Counted from the first letter of the stretch, positions 36,601-45,532 are shown. The stretch is 64,000 nucleotides of DNA from Rhodoplanes sp. (GCF_013377085.1 NZ_JACAAX010000005.1:18547-82546); one strand, 5' to 3'. Numbers and translations are program-made. The notes: generated from the sequence alone by a model not told the origin.

Positions 36601-37617
36601 TCATTTCTTCTCGATGCCGGCGTCGGCGGCCACCTTGGCCCATTTGACCACCTCCCGGGCGATGCGGGCGCGGAATTCCTCGACCGAGCAGCCGCGCGCC
36701 GTCATGCCGAACTTGGTGGCGGACGCCTGGATGTCGGGCAGGGCCAGCACCTCGATCACGGCGCGATTGAGCACGGCGACCACCTCGGGCGGCGTCGCGG
36801 CCGGAGCCGCGAGCCCGTTCCAGCTCGTCACCTCGTAGTCGGGAAGGCCGCTCTCGGCGACGGTCGGCACCTCCGGCAGGGCGGCGGCGCGCTCGCTCGC
36901 CGTCGTCGACACTGCGACGATCTGGCGGTCCGCGAGCGCCCCCTGCAGGGCGGCCTGGTACTCGAACAGCACGTCGACATCGCCCTGGATCATGGCGGTG
37001 ACGAGCTGTGGCGTCGTCTTGAACGGGATCGCCGTGACGGTGATGCCGGCCATCGACTTGAACAGCTCGCCGGACAGATGCTGGTTGCTGCCCGGATTGA
37101 TGCTGCCGAAGTTGAGCTTGCCGGGCTCGGCCTTGGCGGCGGCGATGATGTCGCGCACCGATTTCAGCGGGCTGCCTGCCTTGGTCGCGACGACGAGCCC
37201 GTAGGAGGCCGTGGTGGAGATCGGAACCAGGTCGCGCTCGAGGTCGTAGGGCAGCGACTTGAACAGCGACTTCGCGGCCGTGAGGCCGCCGCCGATCATG
37301 GCGAGCGTGTAGCCGTCCGCCGCCGACGTCACCACGGCGTTGATGCCGACCACGCCGGCGGCGCCCGGCCGATTGTCGATGATGAACTGCTGGCCGAGCT
37401 TTTCGGAGAGCTTTTGCGCCACCATCCGCATGGTGACGTCGGCGATGCCGCCGGCCCCGTAGGGCACGATGATGCGCACCGGCCGGCTCGGATAGGCCTG
37501 GGCGCGTGCCGGCGTGCCGCCGGCCGACGCCAGCAGGGCTCCGGCGACGCCGCCCAGCAGCAGGCTGCGCCGGTCCGGCTGCGCCGATGCGCCGTTCCGC
37601 TCGATCCCGCGCGTCAT
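36601..37617 (-). CDS. Bug/TctC-type tripartite tricarboxylate transporter substrate-binding protein
   Basis: 338 residues from ATG at 37617, which follows GGAGGAA. The signal has a twin-arginine-like start (D-R-R-S-L-L-L-G-G-V-A-G-A-L-L) with cleavage near A-R-A-Q-A. The mature protein shows Bug-family hallmarks: Y-P-S-R-P-V-R-I-I-V-P-Y-G-A-G-G, I-I-D-N-R-P-G-A-A-G and the L-P-E-V-P-T-V-A-E-S-G region. Bug proteins bind carboxylates or amides in the periplasm for TctAB-type permeases, which are not encoded here. It lies directly downstream of an amidohydrolase gene (34 bp), pointing to uptake of the substrate or product of that enzyme. Probably controlled by the LysR-type regulator divergent from the pair. 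Confidence 0.9.
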   Translation of the reverse strand: MTRGIERNGASAQPDRRSLLLGGVAGALLASAGGTPARAQAYPSRPVRIIVPYGAGGIADVTMRMVAQKLSEKLGQQFIIDNRPGAAGVVGINAVVTSAADGYTLAMIGGGLTAAKSLFKSLPYDLERDLVPISTTASYGLVVATKAGSPLKSVRDIIAAAKAEPGKLNFGSINPGSNQHLSGELFKSMAGITVTAIPFKTTPQLVTAMIQGDVDVLFEYQAALQGALADRQIVAVSTTASERAAALPEVPTVAESGLPDYEVTSWNGLAAPAATPPEVVAVLNRAVIEVLALPDIQASATKFGMTARGCSVEEFRARIAREVVKWAKVAADAGIEKK

Positions 37618-37651
37618 GGTCGTTCCTCCGTCTCGTCTCAGCATAGCGCCG

Positions 37652-38545
37652 TCAGGGCAGGATCGCTGCGTGCCTTGCCGGTGCGGCGCCCGCGGGCTCG
37701 GCGAGGGCCGGATAGAGGCGGCGCGCCGTGCCGGCGAAGATCGCGGCGCGGTCGGTCTCGCTCAGGCAGGCGAGGCTCCTGCGGGCCTCGTCGAGGATGC
37801 GGCTCATCGGCCCGGCCTCGGCCGGGAAGTTGGAGCCCCAGGCGATGCGGTCCGCTCCGAAGGCGGCGACGAGACGCGGGAAGAAGTCGTCCGGCCGCGA
37901 CGCGCCGGCCGAGGCCTCGCGCACCGTACGGCTGGTCAGCTTCAGCATCACGTTCGGATGCTCGGCGAGGGCGAACAGCCAGGCGGCATTGCGGTAGGGC
38001 GCGCCGTCCGTGAGATCCACCCGGGCGAGATGATCGAGCACCACCGGGACCTTTCGGAATCGGTCGAGCAGGATCAGCAGTGCGTCGACGCCCTCCGGGC
38101 GCATCTGGATGCACACCGGCACGTTGGCCGCCTCGGCCCGCTCCCACACCGGGAAGGTGCGCGGATCGGCCAGCCAGCCGGCCTGGCCGGGCTGGGTGGT
38201 GCCGGTGGTGAACAGCCGCATCCCGGTGAGACCCGCCGCCACCCACCTGTCGAAGATGCGGTCGGCGTCCGCTGCGAACAGGTCCATCGAGAAGACGCCG
38301 GTGAAGCGGTCCGGAAACGCCGCGACCGACCAGGCCAGATAGGAATTGTCGAAACCGTAGGCGGTCGACGCCTGCACGACGGCTGCCTTCGCCACCCCGG
38401 CTTCGTTCATGGCGGCGATCAGGGCCTCGGCCGGGGTCGGCCGCGCATGCGACCAGTCGGACTGCTTGCCGCCCAGCGGCGCCAAGGGATAGCGGACCGT
38501 GTCGGGCGAAATCACATGCGTATGGATGTCGATGATGTCGTGCAT
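37652..38545 (-). CDS. Amidohydrolase-2 family TIM-barrel hydrolase
   Basis: 297 residues from ATG at 38545 (GGAGG six bases upstream). The N-terminal metal motif is I-D-I-H-T-H; V-V-L-D-H-L-A-R and the late I-A-W-G-S-N-F-P follow. This matches amidohydrolase_2 enzymes such as 2-pyrone-4,6-dicarboxylate lactonase and related decarboxylases or lactonases. Cytoplasmic, no signal peptide. It is first of a two-gene minus-strand unit with the Bug-type binding protein and divergent from the double-HTH LysR regulator. The likely job is ring opening or hydrolysis of an imported carboxylated compound; the exact substrate is unknown. Confidence 0.87.
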   Translation of the reverse strand: MHDIIDIHTHVISPDTVRYPLAPLGGKQSDWSHARPTPAEALIAAMNEAGVAKAAVVQASTAYGFDNSYLAWSVAAFPDRFTGVFSMDLFAADADRIFDRWVAAGLTGMRLFTTGTTQPGQAGWLADPRTFPVWERAEAANVPVCIQMRPEGVDALLILLDRFRKVPVVLDHLARVDLTDGAPYRNAAWLFALAEHPNVMLKLTSRTVREASAGASRPDDFFPRLVAAFGADRIAWGSNFPAEAGPMSRILDEARRSLACLSETDRAAIFAGTARRLYPALAEPAGAAPARHAAILP

Positions 38546-38635
38546 GAAGGGCCTCCACATTGCCGCCCATTCAGCACTTTTCTCTGCAGCGGAGCCCATT
38601 ACAACGCTGACGGGTACCATGCTATTCTGCTAAGT

Positions 38636-38648
38636 GAAGTACTAGTTC
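38636..38648. promoter_or_regulatory. Dyad GAAgTAcTAgTTC upstream of the LysR gene (candidate operator)
   Basis: An imperfect 13-base palindrome, matched at 10 of 12 arm positions, in the 122-bp divergent gap, 20 bases before the LysR start. LysR-type proteins bind partially symmetric sites in such gaps. Only the position and symmetry support this call. Confidence 0.35.
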
Positions 38649-38667
38649 CACGCTTCTGGAGGGAGCC

Positions 38668-39876
38668 TTGGGTCCTCGTCTCGGCCGCCTGCGGGCGTTC
38701 CGCCATGTCGCCGTCGCGGGCGGCATGACCGGGGCAGCGCGGGCGTTGCGACTCACCCAGCCGGCCGTCAGCCGCGCCGTGCAGGGGCTCGAACGGGATC
38801 TCGACGTCGCGCTGGTCGAGCGCCGCGGGGACGGCAGCGTGCTCACCGAGGAGGGGCGGGTGCTGGGGCGGCGGGTCGAGCGCCTCTTCGCGCAGCTCGC
38901 CGCGGCAGTGGCGAACGCCACGGGGCGCGATCCGGAGGCCGACACGGTCGTCCGCGTGGTCCGGGCGCTCGGCGACGGCCATCTGCGCAGCCTCGACGCG
39001 ATCTGGACGGCGCAGACCTTCCGCCGCGCCGCCGCCGCGCTCGACGTCGCCGAGCCGACCCTGCACCGTGCCGCCCGCGACCTCGAGCGGCTCGTCGCGG
39101 TGTCGCTCTATCGGCGCACGCGCGACGGCGTCGGCCTGTCGCCGGCCGGCACCGAGCTCGCCCGCCGTTTCGCGCTGGCCGCGGCCGAGATCCGCGCCGG
39201 CCTGGAGGAGCTCAGCCTCCGGCGTGGCTCTGCTGCGGCGACCATCACGGTCGGCGTGCTGGCGCTGGCGCCGACCCGCATGGTCGCACTCGCGGCCGAG
39301 GCGATGCTGCGCCGGCATCCCGGCGCGAGGCTGACGATCCGCGAGGCCGCCTATGCGGCGCTCGCCGACGCGTTGCGCAGCGGCGGCCTCGACCTGATCT
39401 TCGGCGCGCTGCGGGCGCCGCCGCCCTTCGACGATCTGCGCGAGGAGGGGCTGTTTCCCGACCCCTACCGCATCGCCTGCCGGCGCGACCATCCACTGGC
39501 GGCGCGTCGACATCTAACGCCCGCCGATCTGCGCGGTGTCGACTGGGTGGTGCCGACCAGAAGCCTGCCGCGCCGGGCCGTCACGGATCGCATCATGGCC
39601 GACTGGGGTCTGACGCAGCGCGTCCAGATCGAGGCGGATTCGCTCGGCGCCACCGTGTCGGCGCTGGCGGCGAGCGACCGCATCAGCCTGCTGCCGCACG
39701 CCACCGTGGTGGCCGACGATCGTCCCGACCGCCTCGCCGTGCTCGACCTCGCCATCCCGCACCCGCCCCGTATCGTCGGCCTGACCACCCGGGCCGATTG
39801 GCTGCCGACCGCCGTGCAGGCGGATTTTGTGAACCGGCTGCGCGAGATCTGTGGGAGCGGCGTCGGGCAAGCGTAA
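38668..39876 (+). CDS. LysR-type regulator with two tandem DNA-binding domains
   Basis: 402 residues, about 100 longer than typical LysR proteins. Residues 6-65 form a standard LysR winged helix (L-T-Q-P-A-V-S-R-A-V-Q-G-L-E, V-L-T-E-E-G). Residues 105-165 form a second one (V-A-E-P-T-L-H-R-A-A-R-D-L-E, G-L-S-P-A-G). An ordinary LysR ligand-binding domain follows (about 193-392). The start is TTG, preceded by GGAGGGA at close spacing. It is divergent from the amidohydrolase/Bug-protein pair, its probable target. A second DNA-binding domain in one chain would allow contact with two half-sites per monomer. The ligand is unknown. Confidence 0.87.
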   Translation: MGPRLGRLRAFRHVAVAGGMTGAARALRLTQPAVSRAVQGLERDLDVALVERRGDGSVLTEEGRVLGRRVERLFAQLAAAVANATGRDPEADTVVRVVRALGDGHLRSLDAIWTAQTFRRAAAALDVAEPTLHRAARDLERLVAVSLYRRTRDGVGLSPAGTELARRFALAAAEIRAGLEELSLRRGSAAATITVGVLALAPTRMVALAAEAMLRRHPGARLTIREAAYAALADALRSGGLDLIFGALRAPPPFDDLREEGLFPDPYRIACRRDHPLAARRHLTPADLRGVDWVVPTRSLPRRAVTDRIMADWGLTQRVQIEADSLGATVSALAASDRISLLPHATVVADDRPDRLAVLDLAIPHPPRIVGLTTRADWLPTAVQADFVNRLREICGSGVGQA

Positions 39877-39901
39877 AGCGAAACCGGATCGGCTCCTCGC
39901 G

Positions 39902-40684
39902 TCACCTCTCGCGCGGCATCGCGTCGTCGTAGGCGAGCGCGCGGGCGATCGCCGGATCGGCGAGCAGGCGCGCGACCTCGGCCTGGACGAAGCCGTCGTC
40001 ACGCACGCTGAAGGGCAGGGCAATGTCGTGCCGGGCGGCGACGCGGGCCGGCCGTGGCGACAGCACGATGATGCGGTCGGCCATCCGCACCACTTCGGCG
40101 AGGTCGTGCGTCACCAGCACGGTGGTGAGGCGGCGCGCATCGATCAGCCGCCGGACCAGCGCCTGCAGGTGACGGCTCAGCCCGACATCGAGTGCGCCGA
40201 ACGGCTCGTCGAGCAGCAGCAGGTCGGGCTCGACGGCGAGCGCACGGGCGAGCGCCACGCGCTGGCGCATGCCGCCGGACAGCGCGTGCGGGTATTTTTC
40301 GCCGTCCTCGGGCGAGAGACCGACGACGGCGAGCAGGCGCTCGGCCCGGGCGATGCGCTCGGCGCGGCTCAGCGGCAGCGCGGTCAGTCCGAAGGCGATG
40401 TTGTCGCGGGCCGTTCGCCAGGGCAGCAGGCAGGGATCCTGGAACGCATAGGCGGGTCGACGGAACGGATGCGCGATGCGGCCTCGCTCCGGCTGCACGA
40501 GCCCGCCCAGCAAGGCGAGCAGCGTGCTCTTGCCGCAGCCGGACGGCCCGATCAGGCCGCCGATCCGGCCGGCCGGCAACACGAAGGAGACGCCATCGAG
40601 CACGGGCTCGGCGCCGTAGGCATGGGAGACGGCCTCGACGACGAGCGCATCGTGCGATGTCGCGTCCATGGCGGCGGCCGTCAT
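39902..40684 (-). CDS. ABC transporter ATP-binding protein (nitrate/sulfonate/taurine type)
   Basis: 260 residues. Walker A is G-P-S-G-C-G-K-S-T (46-54), the Q-loop is in F-Q-D-P-C-L-L-P-W, the signature is L-S-G-G-M-R-Q-R, Walker B is L-L-L-L-D-E-P-F-G-A-L-D, and the switch His is in V-T-H-D. It matches the SsuB/TauB/NrtD class. The ATG overlaps the stop of the upstream permease gene by four bases (ATGA), so translation is coupled. It is last in a minus-strand operon of two binding proteins, permease and ATPase. Energises import of an unidentified small organic compound at the inner membrane. Confidence 0.92.
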   Translation of the reverse strand: MTAAAMDATSHDALVVEAVSHAYGAEPVLDGVSFVLPAGRIGGLIGPSGCGKSTLLALLGGLVQPERGRIAHPFRRPAYAFQDPCLLPWRTARDNIAFGLTALPLSRAERIARAERLLAVVGLSPEDGEKYPHALSGGMRQRVALARALAVEPDLLLLDEPFGALDVGLSRHLQALVRRLIDARRLTTVLVTHDLAEVVRMADRIIVLSPRPARVAARHDIALPFSVRDDGFVQAEVARLLADPAIARALAYDDAMPRER

Positions 40685-41529
40685 GCGTCGACGCCGCCGC
40701 CGCGCCGTGCCGTCGGCAGCGCGGCACCAGGAATCTCCCGCCGCCAGATCAGCATGCGTCGGCGCAACGGATCGAGCAGCAGGTGGTCGATCGCGAGCAG
40801 CAGGGCGACGACGAGGAGGATCCAGGCCATCGCCTTGGCGGTGTCGATCTGGGCCCGCGCCGTCGCCAGCCCGTCGCCGATGCCGCCGGCGCCGCTCAAC
40901 AGCTCGGTCATCACGGCGACCTTCCAGGCGAGTGCCAGCGCGGTGGCGACAGCGGGGAACAGATAGGAGAGCATGTGGGGCAGATAGACGTCGAGAACCA
41001 GCACGCGGCGCGGCACCCGGAAGGCGCGCGCCATCCGGCGCAACGCGCCGTCGAGGCTCAGCACGCCCTCGGCGGCGCTCGCGAACACGATCGGGGCGCA
41101 GGTCACCAGTACCGTGAACACGACCGCGAGCCCGCTGTTGCCGAACCACAGCAGCGACAGCACCACCCAGGCGATCGCCGGAATGCCGAGCATCAGCGTG
41201 GCGATCGGCTGGAGCAGCCGACGCGCCACCTCGGAGAGACCGGCGAGGGCGCCGAGCAGCGCACCCAGCACGACGCCGGCCAAAAAGCCCGACAGCGCGT
41301 CGCGGCCGGTCTCGATCACGGCGGGCAGCACCTTGCCGTCGCGGGTCATCTGCCACAGCGCCGCGGCCGTTTCGCGCGGCGAGGGCAGCAGCAGCGAGCC
41401 ATAGACGGCGTGGCCGATCTCCCACAGCACGATCAGCAGCAGCAAGCTCGCGGCCGTGCCCCAGCCGGCCCTCAGCCGGCCGAGTAGTCCGCCGAGCAGT
41501 CGGCCGATGGCGCCGCGCTGCGCCGTCAT
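40681..41529 (-). CDS. ABC transporter permease (SsuC/TauC type)
   Basis: 282 residues with about six membrane helices (for example S-L-L-L-L-I-V-L-W-E near residue 30; L-G-I-P-A-I-A-W-V-V-L-S-L-L-W-F-G near 120). The cytoplasmic coupling loop (R-A-F-R-V-P-R-R-V-L, about 168-178) precedes Y-L-P-H-M-L-S-Y-L-F-P, as in BPD_transp_1 permeases. It overlaps the gene before it and the gene after it by four bases each (ATGA), a tightly coupled operon. Pairs with the downstream ATPase; substrate supplied by one or both of the upstream binding proteins. Confidence 0.92.
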   Translation of the reverse strand: MTAQRGAIGRLLGGLLGRLRAGWGTAASLLLLIVLWEIGHAVYGSLLLPSPRETAAALWQMTRDGKVLPAVIETGRDALSGFLAGVVLGALLGALAGLSEVARRLLQPIATLMLGIPAIAWVVLSLLWFGNSGLAVVFTVLVTCAPIVFASAAEGVLSLDGALRRMARAFRVPRRVLVLDVYLPHMLSYLFPAVATALALAWKVAVMTELLSGAGGIGDGLATARAQIDTAKAMAWILLVVALLLAIDHLLLDPLRRRMLIWRREIPGAALPTARRGGGVDA

Positions 41530-42548
41530 GCCGGATCTCCCCAGTAGAAGCGTGCCGGCGGCAGGCTGCCGCCGAGCACATCGGGGGCGACCGCGGCGAG
41601 CTCGCCGAAATACTGTTCGAGATTGGTGCGCACCGACGCGGCCGCGACCACGTCGAGCCGGAAGAATGGGAGCGAGCCTTCGATCACGGCGGCCGGCAGC
41701 GCCAGTGGCTCGCTGCCGAGCCGGGCCGCCGCGGCCGGCTCGGCTCGCACCCAGGAGGCTGCGGCCACGGAGGCGCGGTGCAGGGTGGTGACCAGCGCGG
41801 GATTCGTCTCGACCAAGGCCTCGCTCACGGCGAGCCCGGCCTTGGGAAGGCCGCGCGGCCGCCCGGTGAGGGCGCCGTACACGGCGGTGAGGTCGGCGAT
41901 GCGCCGCACCGGTGCGGCGGAGGCGGCGCTGCGCAGCAGGATCGCGGTGGCGAGCGGCTCGGGCACCACGGCGAGATCGGTCTCGCCTTCGAGCAGGCGC
42001 CGCGCCGTCTCGGCCGGCGTCGCCACATAGTCGAGGCTGACGTCGCGGTCCGGGTCGAGGCCGAGCCGCCGCAGCACCAGGCGGACGATCAGGTCGGGCG
42101 CCTCGCCGCGGAACGCCACGGTGATGCGCCGGCCGGCCAGATCCTCGATGCGGGTAACCGACGCGTCGCGGCCGACCAGATAGAGGAGGCCCCAGGCGAC
42201 CACGTCGAGCAGGCGGATCGCGGCGCCTCCGTTGAACAGCGCCGCGGCCGCGTCGGTCGGCAGGCCGACCACGTCATACGCACCCGAACGCACGCCGGCG
42301 CGCAGCTCGTCGAGGGTCCGCCACACCTGCAACTGGGGGGCTTCGACATAGGGAGCGAGCGCGCCGGTTTCGAGAACGCGGGCGAGCAGCACGGTCGGGG
42401 TCGCCGGCATGCCGGCGATGGTCAGCCGGTCGCGCCGCGGCGCGGCCCGGGTGCGGGCCGGCGCGAAGCCGGTCGCTGCGACGGCCGCAACTCCGCTCAG
42501 CGCCGCGCGGCGGGAGAGCGGGCGTCCCGGCCGGCCACGGCCGCTCAT
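41526..42548 (-). CDS. ABC transporter substrate-binding protein, NMT1-like (paralogue 1)
   Basis: 340 residues with a basic, twin-arginine-like signal (S-R-R-A-A-L-S-G-V-A-A-V-A-A-T-G) cleaved near T-R-A-A. The mature part begins L-T-I-A-G-M-P-A-T-P, unlike the usual L-R-I-G-Y of SsuA-like proteins, and is shared with the gene just upstream. Other shared blocks are I-E-D-L-A-G-R, A-P-D-L-I-x-R-L-V-L-R-R-L-G-L-D-P-D, and a C-terminal F-Y-W-G. The two are therefore tandem paralogues feeding one permease/ATPase. Start and stop overlap neighbours by four bases (ATGA). Ligand unknown; the conserved GMPATP start may define a distinct sub-family. Confidence 0.85.
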   Translation of the reverse strand: MSGRGRPGRPLSRRAALSGVAAVAATGFAPARTRAAPRRDRLTIAGMPATPTVLLARVLETGALAPYVEAPQLQVWRTLDELRAGVRSGAYDVVGLPTDAAAALFNGGAAIRLLDVVAWGLLYLVGRDASVTRIEDLAGRRITVAFRGEAPDLIVRLVLRRLGLDPDRDVSLDYVATPAETARRLLEGETDLAVVPEPLATAILLRSAASAAPVRRIADLTAVYGALTGRPRGLPKAGLAVSEALVETNPALVTTLHRASVAAASWVRAEPAAAARLGSEPLALPAAVIEGSLPFFRLDVVAAASVRTNLEQYFGELAAVAPDVLGGSLPPARFYWGDPA

Positions 42549-43546
42549 GTGTCCCGGCCCCAGTAGAAGGCGTCGTCCGGCAGCTTGCCGCCGAGGATGT
42601 CGGGCGACATCTCCATGAGGTCGCCGAAATAGCGCTCGAGATCGCCCCGCGCGTCGGCGGCCGAGACGACGTCGAGCCGAAAAAACGGGATCGACCGGGT
42701 AATGGTGGCGGCGCCGAGATCGAGCAGCGCGGCGCCGAGCCGGCCGGCATCGACGGGGTTGTCGAGTACCCAGTGGGCACTGGCGACGCAGCCGTCGTGA
42801 ATCGCCTGGACGACCTCGGGATAGGCCTGCACGAAATCCTCATGCACGCCGAGGCCTGCCTGGGCGATGCGCGGCGGCTGCCCGGTCAGGCGGCCATGCA
42901 CCTCGGTCAGGTCGACGGCGCGGTAGACCGTCACGCCGGTCTGGGCGGCGCGCATCTCGGCCGCCGACGCCGCCGGCTCGGCGAGCACGGCGATGTCGGC
43001 GCGGCCGGCGAGGAAGAGCTGCACGGCCTCGGTGGCGGAGCCGACGTAATAGAGCTTCACGTCCTTGTCGGGATCGAGGCCGAGCCGCCGCAGCACCAGG
43101 CGGAAGATCAGGTCGGGCGCGTCGTTGCGGAAGGCGAGCAGGACGGTGCGGCCGGCGATGTCCTCGATCCGCTGCACCATCGGGTCGCGGCTCATCAGGT
43201 AGAGGAGGCCCCAGGTGACGACGTTGATCTGGCGGATCGGGACGCCGCGGTTGCGCATGTTGGCGCACGAATAGGTCGGTGTGCCGAACACCTTCATGTC
43301 GCCCGAGATCACTCCGGTGCGCATCTGGTCGGGACTGCGCCAGACCGCGAGCCGCGCCGTCTCGGCGAATGGCGCGAGCGCGCCGGCGTCGATCAGCCGC
43401 GCCATCACGACCGAGGGCGTCGCCGGCATGCCGTGGATCACCAGGCTGGCGAGCCGCATCGCCGCGTTCGCGCTGCCACCGAGCACCGCGGCGGCGCCGA
43501 GCGCCGCGAGCCCCGCGACTGTGTCGCGCCGGTTCGGCCCGGTCAT
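42545..43546 (-). CDS. ABC transporter substrate-binding protein, NMT1-like (paralogue 2)
   Basis: 333 residues from ATG at 43546 (GGAGG upstream), with a hydrophobic signal segment (G-L-A-A-L-G-A-A-A-V-L-G-G-S-A-N-A). After it come L-V-I-H-G-M-P-A-T-P-S-V-V-M-A-R-L and L-R-R-L-G-L-D-P-D-K-D-V, matching the next gene block for block. First gene of the four-gene import operon. The two paralogues differ around the middle (here T-P-T-Y-S-C-A-N-M-R), where ligand contacts are expected, so they may bind related but different compounds. The gene 3' end overlaps the second paralogue by four bases (ATGA). Confidence 0.85.
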   Translation of the reverse strand: MTGPNRRDTVAGLAALGAAAVLGGSANAAMRLASLVIHGMPATPSVVMARLIDAGALAPFAETARLAVWRSPDQMRTGVISGDMKVFGTPTYSCANMRNRGVPIRQINVVTWGLLYLMSRDPMVQRIEDIAGRTVLLAFRNDAPDLIFRLVLRRLGLDPDKDVKLYYVGSATEAVQLFLAGRADIAVLAEPAASAAEMRAAQTGVTVYRAVDLTEVHGRLTGQPPRIAQAGLGVHEDFVQAYPEVVQAIHDGCVASAHWVLDNPVDAGRLGAALLDLGAATITRSIPFFRLDVVSAADARGDLERYFGDLMEMSPDILGGKLPDDAFYWGRDT

Positions 43547-43954
43547 GCCGCGTCCTCCTGCTGGCGTGCCGATCCGGCGGCCCGCTTCGTCGCCGAGGTC
43601 CCGCATGACCCGGCCGGACGACCATACGCCCCGGGCGGCGTGGGGGCAGCCGAGGGGGGATGGGCTGGATAATCGCTCGACTGCGCCGACGATAGTCGAG
43701 AAAACACCGACACGGCTTGTAATTGGCCGAAGCTGGACATCGCAAGTCTTCTCCCGCGATGCACAGACGCGCCCGGCCGATCGACTTCGGCAATGACAGC
43801 ATCTTTTTTCCGAGCTGGATCCCTTGTCGGCCCGTTACCGCTCGCCCGCTGGCCGGAGCCGCGAAGGCCCGCGGGGTTGACGTTGCGGTGCAGGCCGCGG
43901 AGTGCTGTATGTCGCCTCCCGTCGACGCCTCCCATGGCCCGCCCCCAGGAGCCT
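43547..43954. other. Divergent intergenic region
   Basis: About 400 bases between the ABC operon and the DMT transporter gene. No gene is supported; frames running into the DMT gene here lack family features. Presumably holds promoters in both directions. No clear motif seen. Confidence 0.35.
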
Positions 43955-44818
43955 ATGCCCAAGCGATCCGTCCTTTCCGGCATCCTGTTCATGGTGGGGG
44001 CCACCGTGATGTTCTCGGTCGGCGGCGCGGTGTCCAAGTGGCAGCTCGTCACCTATCCGATCGGCGAGATCCTGGCGGTGCGGGCCTTCGTGTCGCTGGT
44101 GACGGTCGCCATCATCATCCTGCCGCGCACCGGGCTCGCCGTGTTCCGCACCAATCGGCTGCGCGACCACGGCACCCGCTCGCTCACCCAGGCGGCGGCC
44201 CAGACCTGCATCATGGTGGCGCTGAGCCTGCTGCCGTTCGCCAGCGTCATCGCCGTGAACTTCTCGGCGCCGCTGTTCGCCACGCTGTTCTCGGCCTTGT
44301 TCTTCCACGAGGCGGCCGGCCGCGCCCGCTGGGCCGCCCTGGTGGCGGGCTTCGCCGGCGTGCTGATCGTCACCCATCCGGGCGCCGACACGTTCCAGAT
44401 CGGCTTCCTGTTCGCGATCGGCAATGCGGTGCTCTACGGCGTCGTCACGGCCGGCGTGCGCAGCATGACCAAGACCGAGTCGGCCGGCACCCTGACCATG
44501 TGGCAGATGGTCATGCTGACCGGCATCTTCACGGCGGCGCTGCCGTTCGGCTTCGTCGTGCCGACCGTCTGGGACGGCGTCCTGATGCTGTTCAACGGTG
44601 TGTCGAACGCGGTGGGCCAGTATTGGTGGACCCGCTCGCTGCATCTCGCGCCGGCCGGTGCGGTCGGGCCGTTCTACTACCTGTCGCTGGTGTGGGCGAT
44701 GGCGATCGGCTTTCTGGTGTGGGGCGACGTGCCGACCGTCCATCTGGTGGTCGGCTCGGTCGTGGTGGTCACCTCGGGGTTGGCGCTGCTGTGGCACGAG
44801 TCGAGCCGGCGGTCGTGA
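43955..44818 (+). CDS. DMT-superfamily (EamA) transporter
   Basis: 287 residues from ATG at 43955, preceded by AGGAG; an upstream in-frame ATG at 43934 is possible. About ten hydrophobic helices in two EamA repeats: first G-I-L-F-M-V-G-A-T-V-M-F-S-V, with the repeat-end glycine/alanine pattern S-A-P-L-F-A-T-L-F-S-A-L-F-F-H-E; second L-F-A-I-G-N-A-V-L-Y-G-V, ending L-V-V-G-S-V-V-V-V-T-S-G. Members export amino acids, metabolites or drugs. It stands directly upstream of ribE (47 bp), so flavin-related transport is conceivable, but the position alone cannot show it. Confidence 0.85.
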   Translation: MPKRSVLSGILFMVGATVMFSVGGAVSKWQLVTYPIGEILAVRAFVSLVTVAIIILPRTGLAVFRTNRLRDHGTRSLTQAAAQTCIMVALSLLPFASVIAVNFSAPLFATLFSALFFHEAAGRARWAALVAGFAGVLIVTHPGADTFQIGFLFAIGNAVLYGVVTAGVRSMTKTESAGTLTMWQMVMLTGIFTAALPFGFVVPTVWDGVLMLFNGVSNAVGQYWWTRSLHLAPAGAVGPFYYLSLVWAMAIGFLVWGDVPTVHLVVGSVVVVTSGLALLWHESSRRS

Positions 44819-44865
44819 CGGCTGTGTGCGTTGCAATCGCGGGCGTATCGGCCTAATCCAGGGCC

Positions 44866-45471
44866 ATGTTCACGGGCATCGTCACGGATATCGGAACCGT
44901 CGTCGCGGTCGCGCCGCGCGCCGACGACCTGCGCCGCCTCACCATCGCCTGCGGCTACGACCGCACCGGTATCGTCGATGGCGCCTCGATCGCCTGCAGC
45001 GGCACCTGCCTGACGGTGGTGGCCGCAGGGGTCGACAATGGCCGCACCTGGTTTGCGGTCGACGCCGCGGCCGAGACGCTGCGGCTCACCACGGTCGGGC
45101 GCTGGACGGTCGGCTCGCGGGTCAATCTCGAGCGCGCCCTGAAGATCGGCGACGAGCTCGGCGGGCACCTGGTTACCGGCCATGTCGACGGCCTCGCCGA
45201 CCTGGTGTCGCGCGAGGATCTGGGCGAGATGGCCAGGATGACGTTCCGGGTGCCGACGACGCTGGCACGCTTCGTCGCCACCAAGGGGTCGGTGACGCTC
45301 GCCGGCGTGTCGCTCACCGTCAACGAGGTCGCGGGCGACACCTTCTCGGTGCTGCTGATTCCGCACACCCTGGAGGTGACGACGCTCGGCGAGCTCGCGG
45401 CAGGCGATCAGGCCAACCTCGAGGTCGACTTGATGGCGCGATACGCCGCACGCCTCGCAGAGGCCGCTTGA
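44866..45471 (+). CDS. ribE: Riboflavin synthase (alpha subunit)
   Basis: 201 residues made of two repeated lumazine-binding domains, beginning M-F-T-G-I-V-T-D-I-G and with a second half containing G-H-x-V-T-G-H-V-D-G (about 100-110). Catalyses dismutation of two 6,7-dimethyl-8-ribityllumazine molecules to riboflavin and the ribitylamino pyrimidine. The S-L-T-V-N-E-V motif (about 148) and the terminal L-E-V-D-L-M-A-R-Y are standard. It is 61 bp upstream of ribH, the enzyme that makes its substrate, followed by nusB. No FMN-riboswitch-sized leader is visible upstream; the 47-bp gap to the transporter gene is too short. Confidence 0.96.
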   Translation: MFTGIVTDIGTVVAVAPRADDLRRLTIACGYDRTGIVDGASIACSGTCLTVVAAGVDNGRTWFAVDAAAETLRLTTVGRWTVGSRVNLERALKIGDELGGHLVTGHVDGLADLVSREDLGEMARMTFRVPTTLARFVATKGSVTLAGVSLTVNEVAGDTFSVLLIPHTLEVTTLGELAAGDQANLEVDLMARYAARLAEAA

Positions 45472-45532
45472 CGCCATTGGGGTTGCGACCGGTCCCGCCG
45501 GCTTGCTACTGACGGCGCGACCGAGGAACCCC

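Noticed and set aside
44819..44865. FMN riboswitch before ribE
   Set aside because: The 47-bp gap is far too short for the RFN element and no conserved stems are seen.
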